From: Chrysomallon squamiferum
Lineage: Eukaryota > Mollusca > Gastropoda > Neomphalida > Peltospiridae
DNA length: 64,000 bases
Direction of reading: 5' to 3'
NCBI GenBank assembly: GCA_012295275.1
Contig: CM022675.1
Span: forward strand, 14,723,463 to 14,787,462
Shown here: piece after piece, positions 23,135 through 33,682 of the stretch
How positions within the stretch are numbered: the stretch's first letter is position 1
Layout of the letters: the number at the start of each line of letters is the position of its first letter
Notes under the pieces: model-generated
What the model was told of the DNA's origin: nothing
Seen by the model: only the letters and a program-made list of their open reading frames with translations
Databases searched by the model: none
Made by a program: the position numbers and the translations under genes

Positions 23135-23469
23135 TTAAATCTTCCTTTTTCTTTTTCCAGTTTTGTTGATATTATTAGAATCATAAATCTGAACAATGGC
23201 TAACTGTCGCTTGAGATCCAGCAACATACCTAGTGCCTTGTCAATAACCATCTTCTCTGATTTATTTGTTTTTAGCTCAAGAACAAATACATTTCCCAGT
23301 TTGAGGCCAGGTTTGAGAATGCAGATAAACTTGTGTTTCACATTACATTCGGCTGGTGAATCTGCTCACTGGTATGTATGGCTGTAGCAGAAAAGACAAC
23401 AGCTTTGAGGCATTTACAGCAATACTGACCCTGCCGTCTGCTCCACATCTGAAACATTTGCTTCTCTCA
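23135..23469 (-). pseudogene. methionyl-tRNA synthetase-like C-terminal exon, broken
   Basis: Minus strand. A strong splice acceptor (TTTTTCCAG) ends at 23470. The exon then reads VSIAVNASKLLSFLLQPYIP, which matches the anticodon-binding domain of cytosolic methionyl-tRNA synthetase. After a frameshift come CNVKHKFICILKPG and then LELKTNKSEKMVIDKALGML, followed by LLDLKRQLAIVQ: the start and core of the WHEP domain that closes the animal enzyme. A lysine/arginine-rich tail (GKRKRKI) and stop at 23135-23137 follow. The usual segment between the catalytic part and WHEP is missing. With the damage in the next exon this looks like a duplicated, unprocessed pseudogene. Confidence 0.72.
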
Positions 23470-23824
23470 CTGGAAAAATAAAATATAGAATTTTAAAAAT
23501 GCAGAAAATAATACAAATATCCTGCTGTTAGTTTCTACTCTGAAATTTAAAGGAACAGAGATTCTATGCCCAAGTTACAGTTTTAATCTCCACATTACTT
23601 TTAACTTGCTATGACAAGAAATCTAAATTTAGCTTCCCAACTAAATTTTCAAAATGTTAATTTAAAATATCTGTTTAAATTTTATTTACCAATTTTTTTC
23701 ATTAATATTTATCTGTGTAAGAAAACACCATAACAAGCTGTGTAATTATTATTTTCATTTGAAAGAGTACAATTAATATCACATTGTGATGAATATACTT
23801 ACTGATAGACACACACAGACACAT

Positions 23825-23949
23825 TATCAAATCTAGAGCATGTAAAATCTGTAGACATCTGCAGGTATACCAGTATCCTTAGCCTGATTTCCAAACACAC
23901 CTACACCTCAACTTTTTTAAAAACTTGGTGTTTTCATTATTGAGATATT
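23825..23949 (-). pseudogene. methionyl-tRNA synthetase-like exon with the KMSKS region, broken
   Basis: Minus strand, after an acceptor (GCCATTTTAG). It reads EYLNNENTKF and then, with a one-base shift, GVGVFGNQAKDTGIPADVYR FYML. In the intact enzyme this is the EYLNYE..KFSKSRGVGVFG block carrying the class I KMSKS signature and the DTGIPAD helix. Here the KFSKS part is frameshifted, the Arg after it is TGA, and the Tyr and Arg after FYML are TAG and TGA. CGA to TGA changes suggest decay by cytosine deamination. The lesion in the catalytic signature rules out a working enzyme. Confidence 0.75.
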
Positions 23950-25545
23950 CTAAAATGGCAAACGTTTTAACCCAGTGAGGCTTCAATACATAATAATCTG
24001 AATGCAACAAAATACTGTTGTCACTTCAGTATGGAATATTCCATACTCAGGATTTCTGGTTTAAAATGTCAACCAATAAGATGCTCATAATTGGGCAACA
24101 CATATAATTATTAATTAACTGACATAGCTACATTACAGAGTCATAGTTCTATCCCAACAATGTATGTCTGAAAAGTTAAAAATCAGTCTCCATGAAACAA
24201 TGTTAATGGAAATTATTTCTTACTGTTAAACTCTTCTTCCCTAAAGTAGGATCAGGCATCTAAAAAAAACAATCCTGGAAGTAAATGAAGGTAATGGTGT
24301 ATACTGATAACTAAAATTACCGAACAATTCTAGAAGTAAATGAGTGTAATGTTGTATTGAGATAACTAAGCAGTCCTTAAAGATGCAAAATTGTGGTCAC
24401 TAAAGACACTAAAGAGGAAGATTAGAGAATTTACTGAAAAAACAATATCTGAGCCATCACATCAAAACATGCCTTAAGTTGCACATTGCTCACTAGATAT
24501 TTACTGTCATGCACACATGAACACATATAAAACAAGTTACAGCTACATCTAGGGATATTTTCTCAACACAATAAATTTTTATATTACAATTTATGTTTGA
24601 ACCTGATCTTTAAATATTCAATTGCTTTAGCTTTATAATATCTTTCATTTTAATCAAATAAAACACCAGTGTTAGTAGAAACCATTTGTACAGTTTACAG
24701 TAAATTATAACTTTGTAAAAAATGAATTATAATTATAATTTGCATTATTCTTTTAATTTCAAAATATTTAACGATTTAAATATAAATCCTATGCGTTTCT
24801 AAATGAAATCAATATTGAATGCATTTTCATAATTTTACTATACAGATAATTAATTACATATTTCAAAAATAAGGCAAGACCTGAAAACAAACCGTATATG
24901 ACATTTCTGATATTGAACTGCAATTTTTTCTCACAAAAACTAATTATTACTTCTTCCTGTCAGCTATTAAAAGCTTTGTTTTAAATAATTGTTTAAGCAG
25001 AGGTTAAAATAATATAAAATACAGATAATAGGAATATTCTTTGAAATAATTTTATCAACCTTTTTATACAGCTTATCAAACTATATATATTAATAAAATT
25101 TGCATATTAAAAACATCACACATAATGATATATATAGGTGATTACAAAAAATACTGATTCATTAGGTCAGTAACATGAGTCCATAAGTCATAACTTTAAT
25201 ATACAGTTTGACAAAATTTAACATTCCAAAACTGATTAATGATAGAGTTGTCCATACCAAGTTGTATGCATCATTTTCTTCTTTATAATTTTCTGTCATG
25301 ACTTGTATAGCAGTCATTTGCATATTATTCTTCAAGTAAGACCTTGAAAGAATGTAACATTTAAACATTAGTGGGACATTTAACAAAACGTTTAATTAAG
25401 TAGGCTATAATACATTTTCATTTGTTCCATTAGCAAGTAATATTTTATGTGTACTTTCCATAACATAAAAACAGCTACCAGATCTGTCTTCACTAACCAG
25501 TTATAAGCCTGGTTAACATAGGAATTTAACTTTATTTTTGTGGAG

Positions 25546-25548
<3 letters not shown>
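23950..25548. other. AT-rich intronic-like stretch
   Basis: Lies between synthetase-like exons on the minus strand, where several exons of that gene would be expected. None could be recognised, so those exons are lost or too diverged to see by eye. Confidence 0.4.

Positions 25549-25600
<52 letters not shown>
25549..25600. repeat. (CA)n microsatellite
   Basis: About 26 CA units, followed by short GACA repeats to 25620. Confidence 0.95.
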
Positions 25601-25608
<8 letters not shown>

Positions 25609-25620
25609 GACAGACAGACA

Positions 25621-26672
25621 AAGGAGAGGGAGTGAAAGAAACAGACTGAAGAAATACCATAAAAACCATTGTTTCTGCTGATAAAAATATCTCGATTCTT
25701 GTCTAGTTTAGTCTTGATACAAAATACTTAAACTAATGAAGAATGGTTTAAGAAAGTTGTTATCTCAGCATATACCTAACATACTCCTGTTATCTCAACA
25801 TATACATACCATGTACTACTCCTGTTTCCTCAACATAGACATAACATGTACTCTGTTTACTGCAACATAATTAGACATAACATGTACTCCTGTTATCTGA
25901 ACATTCCTTTAACTGAACATCTATACCAAAATAAAATTCATTACTCACATTTGAGGTTTGTAATTGTTTAAAACATGACTTCCTGAGTCACTGAACTGAA
26001 ATTAGACATAACAATATTTATGAGTTACTTATTGATTTAGATCTGGTCAATGAACATTACATAATTTTTGAATATCAAACATTTTACACAAGCTCAACTT
26101 ACACTGATTTCCAGTAAGAAACAGAACATCCATTTTATTTGTTGTTGTTGCTGTGTTTCTTCAGAAGAAAGATCAATTCAATCAGTTATGTCAGAAAGGC
26201 ATATTTTACTGTAATTAATTTTAAGAAATGAAAGTGCAACATTATCACAGATGTATAATATTTTTTATCAAACAAAAAGATATTTTATATAGTGATGAAG
26301 TTTTGTTATTGATTAGTGAACACACTAAGTTAACTGAGATATGTATATATACACATACATTTTCTTATTCAAATGTGTAAGGACAATTATCATTAAGCTA
26401 AATACTACTAGAATTATTTAATTGTTATGATATTCTTAAAATTTTACATTTCTTTTATAATGACAACATAAATAAATGTTGATTATTAAAGTCACCGTCC
26501 TGCCAAACAGATTTTGGAGTCTTTATAATTTACATGCCTAATTGAAAAATAATTAAATATCAACAAATGAATTAAATATAAAATAAAACATGCTTAACTT
26601 TGGTAGATCTAAAAACATATGGTGTGAAGAGATAATGACGCAATTTTCATTTTGGGTTCTTCACTTCAGCAG
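25621..26672. other. AT-rich stretch with a short repeated phrase
   Basis: A phrase around ATACATAACATGTACTCCTGTTATCTCAACAT-like sequence recurs three to four times at 25765-25915 in diverged form. Nothing else is seen. Confidence 0.35.
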
Positions 26673-27346
26673 TGTGGATGAGTTACAGGCATCACTCTGG
26701 TCACCTCTTACTTTGTCATGTCAACACACTGGACACTCACAATGGATGAGTTACATGCATCACTCTGGTCACCTCTTACTTTGTCATGTCAACACACTGG
26801 ACACTCACAGTGGATGAGTTACATGCATCACTCTGGTCACCTCTTACTTTGTCATGTCAACACACTGGACACTCACAGTGGATGAGTTACATGCATCACT
26901 CGGTCACCTCTTACTTTGTCATGTCAACACACTGGACACTCACAATGGATGAGTTACATGCATCACTCTGGTCACCTCTTTGTCATGTCAACACACTGGA
27001 CACTCACAATGGATGAGTTACATGCATCACTCTGGTCACCTCTTTGTCATGTCAACACACTGGACACTCACAATGGATGAGTTACATGCATCACTCTGGT
27101 CACCTCTTTGTCATGTCAACACACTGGACACTCACAGTGGATGAGTTACATGCATCACTCTGGTCAGCTCTTACTTTGTCATGCCAACACACTGGACTCT
27201 CACAATGGATGAGTTACAGGCATCACTCTGGTCACCTCTTACTTTGTCATGTCAACACACTGGACATTCACAGTGGATGAGTTACATGCATCACTCTGGT
27301 CACCTCTTACTTTATCATGCCAACACACTGGACATTCACGATGGAC
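26673..27346 (+). repeat. 68-bp minisatellite, about ten copies
   Basis: About ten head-to-tail units, each containing GATGAGTTACATGCATCACT, then CTGGTCACCTC and TGTCAACACACTGGACACTC. Most units are 67-69 bp. Three or four in the middle (about 26950-27140) lack six bases (TTACTT-like) and are about 62-64 bp. The unit length is not a multiple of three in most copies and the open frames through it have no family match, so I do not call it coding. The block lies in what would be an intron of the synthetase pseudogene. Confidence 0.95.
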
Positions 27347-27370
27347 AAAATGGTCAGCCATAAATGTAGA

Positions 27371-27392
27371 CAATAATAATAATAATAATAAT
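27371..27392. repeat. (AAT)n microsatellite
   Basis: Run of AAT/ATA triplets directly after the 68-bp satellite. Confidence 0.85.
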
Positions 27393-27684
27393 AGTAGTAA
27401 TAGTAATAATTTTAGGTATCACACTAGTAATTAATATATAATAATAAAAAATATATTATTAACATTCAAAAACAAGAATGATATTAATAACATTGTGATG
27501 TTAATTATCTTAATCAAAAAAGAAAAATTGATTAAATAATTGAAAATAGCTAATTTTCTTCTTTTCTTTTTCAATTTCCATTCCACTATATAATGTCTAA
27601 ACAAGTGAACTTAATTTTATTTACTAGGCTGGACATGTAAAGAATTAAAGTAACATAACAATAGTATTTTTGAATTCATATTAT

Positions 27685-27774
27685 CTGTTGCATTTTTCAC
27701 AGAGAAGCTGATCAACAGTATCCTTCAGAACATATCCTTGATTGTACAACTTCCAGAATATATCCTGAGCAATC
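27685..27774 (-). pseudogene. methionyl-tRNA synthetase-like exon, catalytic-domain region
   Basis: Minus strand, after an acceptor ending TTTTGAAG at 27775. It reads IAQDIFWKLYNQGYVLKDTV and then DQLLCEKCNR. This is the block of class I methionyl-tRNA synthetases just before the zinc-binding insertion (QDIFxxLxxxGYxLxDTVxQLxCExCxR). The exon itself is open, but no GT donor follows the last matched codon and a stop comes at once. It is upstream of the two C-terminal exons at 23.8 and 23.3 kb, as gene order requires. The enzyme charges tRNA with methionine; this copy looks dead because of lesions in the later exons. Confidence 0.75.
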
Positions 27775-28603
27775 CTTCAAAACAAAGATAAATCAGATAT
27801 AAAATTAAGAGAATTTCAAAAAAGTTTAATGTCTTGTAACAGAAATTTTACAGAACATATTACTGTTTATTTGTAAGGAAATGAAGAAAAGTTTGATTAC
27901 GTTGTTTGTTCTCATAATACTGACACTTAGGCAGCTGTTCTCTTTTCTGATAAAACTGATAAACAAAGTGTTTTGTAAAATCATAGGACTTTTCTTAAGG
28001 TAACCTATTTATAACTATAATTTATATTTACAAGACAAAGAAGGCCTATAATCAAATGCTTTTTATATGTAAGTGAAAGATAGACTGAAAAAATAAATTA
28101 AATAGAAACAAAGAGAGAAAAATGTATTGGACTAATTTATGAACATTCTTATTAAGTACAATTATTAAACAAAATGATTAAACAATGATATATAACAGAA
28201 TAATATAGATCTAGGCATATACCCCACAAGAAAAAACATTAACATAAAATTCCAAATTTTCAAAAAACATTATTGATCATTTTAAATCCTAGTACCAAAA
28301 CATTAAAAAATAAATAAATAAATAAAACAGACATCATGATGAGGACAGATGGAATTACTAAGTTTAATTATTCATATTTCCACTACAAGTTCAAACACTA
28401 AAATATTATCTATAATCAAATTCCTCCATTTTGCCTTGGGCTATTGGAGATAATCATGCTTTATCAAACACACTCATTTTCTGTCTATTGAAACAGTCAC
28501 AGACAACAGCAGCACAGGGGACACAAAGAACACACAGAGAACACAGATACAATACATACATTACACAAACCACTCAGGACAAGGCTCATGAAACATTGCA
28601 CCA
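27775..28603. other. AT-rich spacer
   Basis: Earlier exons of the synthetase would be expected here or beyond. None recognised. Confidence 0.4.
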
Positions 28604-28856
28604 CTCTAATACACAACTAGAACATGTGGAGGCCATATGGCCAGTACTTACATAATACATCCACTAGTTCTGTTTACTACTAGGGTATTGTCTGTGATCT
28701 GGCGACAGCAGGTCTGACCATCTTAGAAAATATGCTGTCAGGGTTGCTGTGGAAATATCACTTGTAGGTATTTGGTACTGCCTTGTACCCCGAAGCGATA
28801 TTCTAAATTGTAATAAATAGAGAGAATTTAGAGTGAAACATGGGGAGAGACATCAG
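28604..28856 (+). repeat. unclassified 250-bp dispersed repeat, copy 2
   Basis: Same sequence as 5188-5441, in the same orientation, including the GGCCATATGGCC palindrome and CTGGCGACAGCA. It is followed directly by the A+C-skewed array. No target duplication could be fixed at its ends. Confidence 0.8.
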
Positions 28857-30066
28857 CAATCAAAACAACAGACAACAGGACAAGTCAGAGAAAACCTCAC
28901 CACACCACAATGTGCACCAAACATACCATATAGCAAATTCCCAACACGTAACATGTGCAGTAGCCACCACTCTGTGCAGTGGTGAGTCTTCTGTGTTCTG
29001 TTTGTGCTGTGTAAGTGGTACATGTTGTTTGGTGCCTGTGTGGGGTGCACAAGATAGATCAAGACAACAAACCAGACATACATCACAGACAGCACATCAT
29101 ACATAACATAATATACATCACACACAAACACAACATACTCACATAACACATCACACTGGACATGAAACACAAACATGCAGCTCAAAAAACATATGCAATA
29201 AGCACAAAACACATATATAGGACAAATCACACAAAAGTCATAGCAGGGACACATACCACATCACACAAACATGTGACAAGAAAAATACACAATACGTTCA
29301 TTACTCTTCATACAGAGGAAATCACATAAAATATCACAGCACAGAGATAAAGCAACCACCTTAAACAAAACACTCATAAAAAAGCACATGTACAGTATAC
29401 AGACAATATACACCACATAGAACACAATACCTATGCACACTACACAGCTAACAGAAGTGACACACACACACAGTACACACCAAAGTAGATATTGCATCAT
29501 ATCACTACACACACCACAACATGCAACACAACATGCGCCAGACTGTACACACCTGTAAAACCACAAAGAGGGCACCAAACAAACACACAACACAACAAAC
29601 TGGAGCATTTGAAATGAAACACAAAACATGGAACACATCACATGAAAGAAAACTCATACACTCACAACATAACACAAAACAGACACATACACAATGGAAC
29701 ACACAACACAAAACTGACACATACACAATGGAGCACACATAACACAAAACAGACACATACACAATGGAGCACACATAACATTAAGTACAAGATACCACAT
29801 GATAAAAAGCAAACATGCACAACACCATACACAAAACAAACACACTGTCAACACATGTATACGAGACACAACTACACACACCATACAGGACTAGGGTCAT
29901 GATTATACAACACACACCAGAACACACATCACACATCATACAAAACACAAACAGGAACTAAATAACACAAAACACATACACACCACATTGGACACAAAAC
30001 ACTGAAAAAAACACAGTGCAGATCTCAAAACAAAGACATACACACCAGCGGAAACAAAACACAGAC
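28857..30066 (+). repeat. A+C-skewed minisatellite array 1
   Basis: About 1.2 kb in which the plus strand is built almost only of A and C (ACACAAAACACA-like phrases), so long open frames on either strand are artefacts of composition. At 29650-29780 a 36-bp unit with CACATACACAATGG recurs about four times. At about 28960-29100 lies a non-skewed core with ACATGTTGTTTGGTGCCTGT, shared with the arrays near 54.35, 56.1 and 61.75 kb. Confidence 0.85.
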
Positions 30067-31285
30067 ATTATCTGTAAATATTTAAAGGTAAAGTTATTTA
30101 CCTGATTTTGTGGGCATCTGTCTGTCTTCAGCTAAATTTTTGAAATAAGAAAAAGGATTTAAATGTGAACAGTCTTCATCAATTACTTCTTCTAATTGTT
30201 CTACTATGACTGCTAGTACAGAGGCAGAAACTGTTTCTATAATTACTTGTATCAGTTACAGTTGGAAAAACAATTACTAGGACAACTTCTACAAAGATTG
30301 TTAATCTTTAACATTTCAGAGACAGGACCTTCATTCAACACTGGTCGATATATATATGTAGACTTTTTTTAATATGATTTTAAGGAATGCCCCTCTTCAT
30401 CCTCATTTTGGAATTATTCAGATCTGTCAGTTTTCCATGTAATATGCTCAGTGGTTTTTGCAGAGGTCTGGTGATGCCCGGGGCCATCTCCTTGATTGTA
30501 TGGCCCAAAGACTCAAGTATTAGGACCACTACTGAGAAATATTATAAGGAAGATATTTTGAATATGTAAACACAGATGAAAATTAAATAAATACTTTATT
30601 TGATTTAAATATAAATCAACCAAATGTATTAAGTTCTTTTCTGTCTGGATTCCCCACATTTCGATGCCTGGGGCCCCCTTTGGCCCCACCCGTCTGCATG
30701 CCACTGAATGCACTCCATTATAAAAAAAATTCTCAGTTTCAACCGATCAAAACACATCAACCACACATGTCACAAAGATTCATCCAAAGTTAACATTTCA
30801 GCTACAAACTAAAATATTTCATCCTGGTTTGCAGAAGAGTGTTGGGGTGAATTAAATTCAGTGAAAATAGCTTTTCAGCCCAGCTCATCCGTTTGTTTTC
30901 ATCACTTCTTGTAGGTCTGACCCTGCAACATGACACTATTTATATCATAACCAGATGCGAACCGTAGCGACAGTATCATTTTTGAAACTTTGATCCACAA
31001 CTCAAGACAAGCTAATCCTATCAGGATATGTAACAAAACATTATCATCTTCTTCAGTGTGTTTGTGTTTGGTGGGAGAGCTGCTCACATTACCTACTCAG
31101 AAACACTAGATTTTTCCACTATTCTTCCAGGCATTTTCGTTTCTGTTGTTATCTTTGTACGTTAACAAATAACAACATAAAGTACTGGTAACCTCTGAAC
31201 ACAATGTACGAGTATGATGCAGTTAGGAAGCTGCAGTTGAAATCAATGGTTTCTAAAAAACATCACAAGCATCGCTAGCATCACT
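30067..31285. other. spacer with two weak open stretches on the minus strand
   Basis: Minus-strand open stretches at about 30260-30105 (ending at a GT donor) and 31087-30902 look protein-like in composition, but I recognise neither. Near 30660-30700 a G+C-rich phrase GGGGCCCCCTTTGGCCCCA may be part of a DNA-transposon end. Nothing is firm. Confidence 0.3.
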
Positions 31286-31507
31286 CGCATTGCACGTGAC
31301 CAGTTAGGTTACAGCTTAAATAACACCTGTAGATATACACTGACTGCATTGCACGTGCCCAGTTAGGTTACAGCTTAAATAACACCTGTAGATATACACT
31401 GACTGCATTGCACGTGCCCAGTTAGGTTACAGCTTAAATAACACCTGTAGATATCATACACTGATTGCACTGTATTTGCCCAGTTAGGTTACAGCTTAAA
31501 TAACACC
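31286..31507 (+). repeat. 59-bp tandem repeat, four copies
   Basis: Four units of 59-62 bp containing GCATTGCACGTGCCCAGTTA, then GGTTACAGCTTAAATAACACC and TGTAGATATACACTGA. The first three are nearly identical; the last has a short insertion (ATC) and several substitutions and ends early. Confidence 0.95.
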
Positions 31508-31710
31508 ATGTTGTCAGTCTTAAATACAGGTCACGTCATCTGGTTGTGCTGCATTTACAAAACAAGAACTGTTTACTGTTGCTTTTCAACAGTTTTTTAT
31601 CCTGCTTATTGCAAAGTGGATGGGGGGGGGTTGATAGTACCCTGTATAATGATATCTCAGTCTAATTCTCCTGAATACAACAATTTGAAAATCAAAGGCT
31701 ATAGAAAATT

Positions 31711-31714
<4 letters not shown>

Positions 31715-31755
<41 letters not shown>
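31715..31755. repeat. (AC)n microsatellite
   Basis: About 20 AC units. Confidence 0.95.
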
Positions 31756-31757
<2 letters not shown>

Positions 31758-32153
31758 AGATTGTAAACTGTCTCTGTGTACAATGACTGAAGACAAAAAT
31801 GTTCATGTTTGTGTTTGTATGTATGCAAAAGAGAGAACTCTGCTTTGTCACTCTGCATTACCACTGACATACAAACCCCGCCTTTGTGTCTGTGTTGTAT
31901 ATTTAATTTTTAACGCTGGATTATGCATTGCAGTTTGTTGTTTTCATATGTTAGTAACTAGTATTTACAATTTGTGAATAGCACTAAAAACAATAGTTTA
32001 TCATTGTAAGTTCTCTCTTTCTTGTATTAAGGTAAAGATTATGTGTTAAGTTTAAGTTCTGAAGAAACATTGTAAATTTATGATAGTGATGATTATTGTT
32101 AAATCAAAACCTTTATAGAAACAAATTACCTGCAATACACAAAAAATAATGTA

Positions 32154-32972
32154 CCATATATACTTGTGTGTAAGTCGAATTTTTGGGAGACTATATTAAG
32201 GTAATATTTTGGGGGTCGACTTATACATAGGTAATGCTTTTGTAGCTGTTGCCAAAGAGTCGCCATTTTGACTATTTTTTGCTACGGGAGGCATCTAAAA
32301 TAATCACGGTCTTTCAGCTTTTCAAAAATATAATTTTATCGTATAAAAAATTTGAAAAAAAATAAAACCAAATATGAAGGTAAAACATGATATTCTTCCG
32401 TTTAATGACATAAAAATACATTTTAAAGCGAGAAAACCGACAGTATGGCGTTATGCCTTACGGCGTCTTGCAGTGATCTAGGAATGCAGACTTCTCTGCC
32501 AAATTGCACTAAATATCGGTCCTAATTTCATAAACAAAACTCACTTGTTTAATTGTAAAGAATTTGGTGAAATAATATTGCAATTGTCATTAATATTCAC
32601 TACCGACAAATTTTGTAAATCATAGAACGGTTAAATATAACGGTAAGTTAGGTCTCCATGTTAGACCTATTACATTAAAGAGATACTATTTATGATACAT
32701 TTAGGCTATAGCTCATGTAATACATGCATTTACGTTATTATGGTATGTTCGTGCAAGTTACAGCTCGTGCAAGTTACAGCTCGTGCAAGTTATGTTACAG
32801 TAAGCGTACAATGTAGGCCTTCATGGCACTGTCACACTGGTCTAAAAATAGTGACGGTGCCTGGAATCTACATTCGACTTATACACAAGTAATACCTAAA
32901 ATGACGCAATTTTTGGTCTTAAAATACACATCGACTTATACATAAGGTCTACGTGTACACAAGTATATACGG
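32154..32972 (+). mobile_element. 819-bp TA-flanked MITE, copy 2
   Basis: Second copy of the element at 22030-22837, same orientation, with the same inverted ends and TA on both flanks. The main differences are a small duplication (GTTACAGCTCGTGCAA) near 32757-32785 and scattered substitutions. The left end reads CCATATATAC, one change from the right end. The copy is complete. Confidence 0.9.
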
Positions 32973-33402
32973 TAATTAGTTTTCGTGAAATCATGTCTGC
33001 ATGTGGTTTCAAAAAACAACAATTTCTAATGGTATTTATGAATATACTTTGTCTACTCGTATCATTGTCACTTTACTTTCACACTGCTGACGTTTGTATC
33101 TGTGTCACTCACTACAGTCACATGGTCTTTGACATTTCATCTTACTGCACTATTCGTAACATTCTGAGTTTAGCTATGCTATTAACATTTTAATGTACTG
33201 AATTGATTTTGACTATGGCTACATCCCTAACTGTATTACTTATCCCTAACCCGTTACCCAGATAAAAAATGGTATGATTCCACATTGTTGTGTATTGTAT
33301 GTCTACCGGCAGTAAATAAATGAAAGAAAGGCTTATAATTATTTATACATATTATTCCATCCACATAACTTGATCACTTAAGTTTCAGTAGATAGCCCAC
33401 AG

Positions 33403-33682
33403 CACAGATTTTCAACCTGGGGGTCGCCAGTCTTTTTCTGGGGGTCACGAGATCGTTCTTGAGCGAGATATGTTTTAGCATTTTTCAACTTGACTTGGAA
33501 GGAGGAATAAATAAAAACGTGTAGATAGGTTTGGGACCAGTCATAGTGAATATAGATTCCTTTTGTACTGTCTTTGAAAATATGGTAACCCTAGATATTA
33601 TTGAATAATTTTTTTTAAAGGGGGTCATCAGTCATAGTGAGTTGCTCATAAAGGGTCACATGAAAAACATTGAAAACTAGTG
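33403..33682 (+). mobile_element. 280-bp non-autonomous hAT-like element
   Basis: The left end reads CACAGATTTTCAACCTGGGG and the right end, on the other strand, CACTAGTTTTCAATG. GGGGGTCGCCAG and GGGGGTCACGAG just inside the left end and GGGTCACATG inside the right end are typical of hAT elements of the 'TTTCAACC' class. The flanking octamers, GCCCACAG and ACCTACAA, differ at three places, all transitions, as a decayed 8-bp duplication would. No transposase is present. Confidence 0.65.

Noticed and set aside
24225-24259. Tiny minus-strand exon between good splice signals (TTTTTTAG and GTAAGAAAT)
   Set aside because: Only about 35 bp and the peptide does not fit the synthetase at that position.
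26590-27434. Overlapping open frames through the 68-bp satellite
   Set aside because: They arise from the repeat, use all three frames, and match no family. Most unit lengths are not multiples of three.
30105-30260. Minus-strand open stretch ending at a GTAAAT donor
   Set aside because: It is protein-like and acidic but does not match methionyl-tRNA synthetase or any other family I know, and the acceptor side is unclear.
30902-31087. 61-codon minus-strand open frame
   Set aside because: No ATG start, no clear splice site and no family recognised.
32993-33193. 66-codon hydrophobic frame as the missing signal exon
   Set aside because: It lies just outside MITE copy 2 and only a poor phase-1 donor (T|GTATCT) is available. 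Possible but unsupported.
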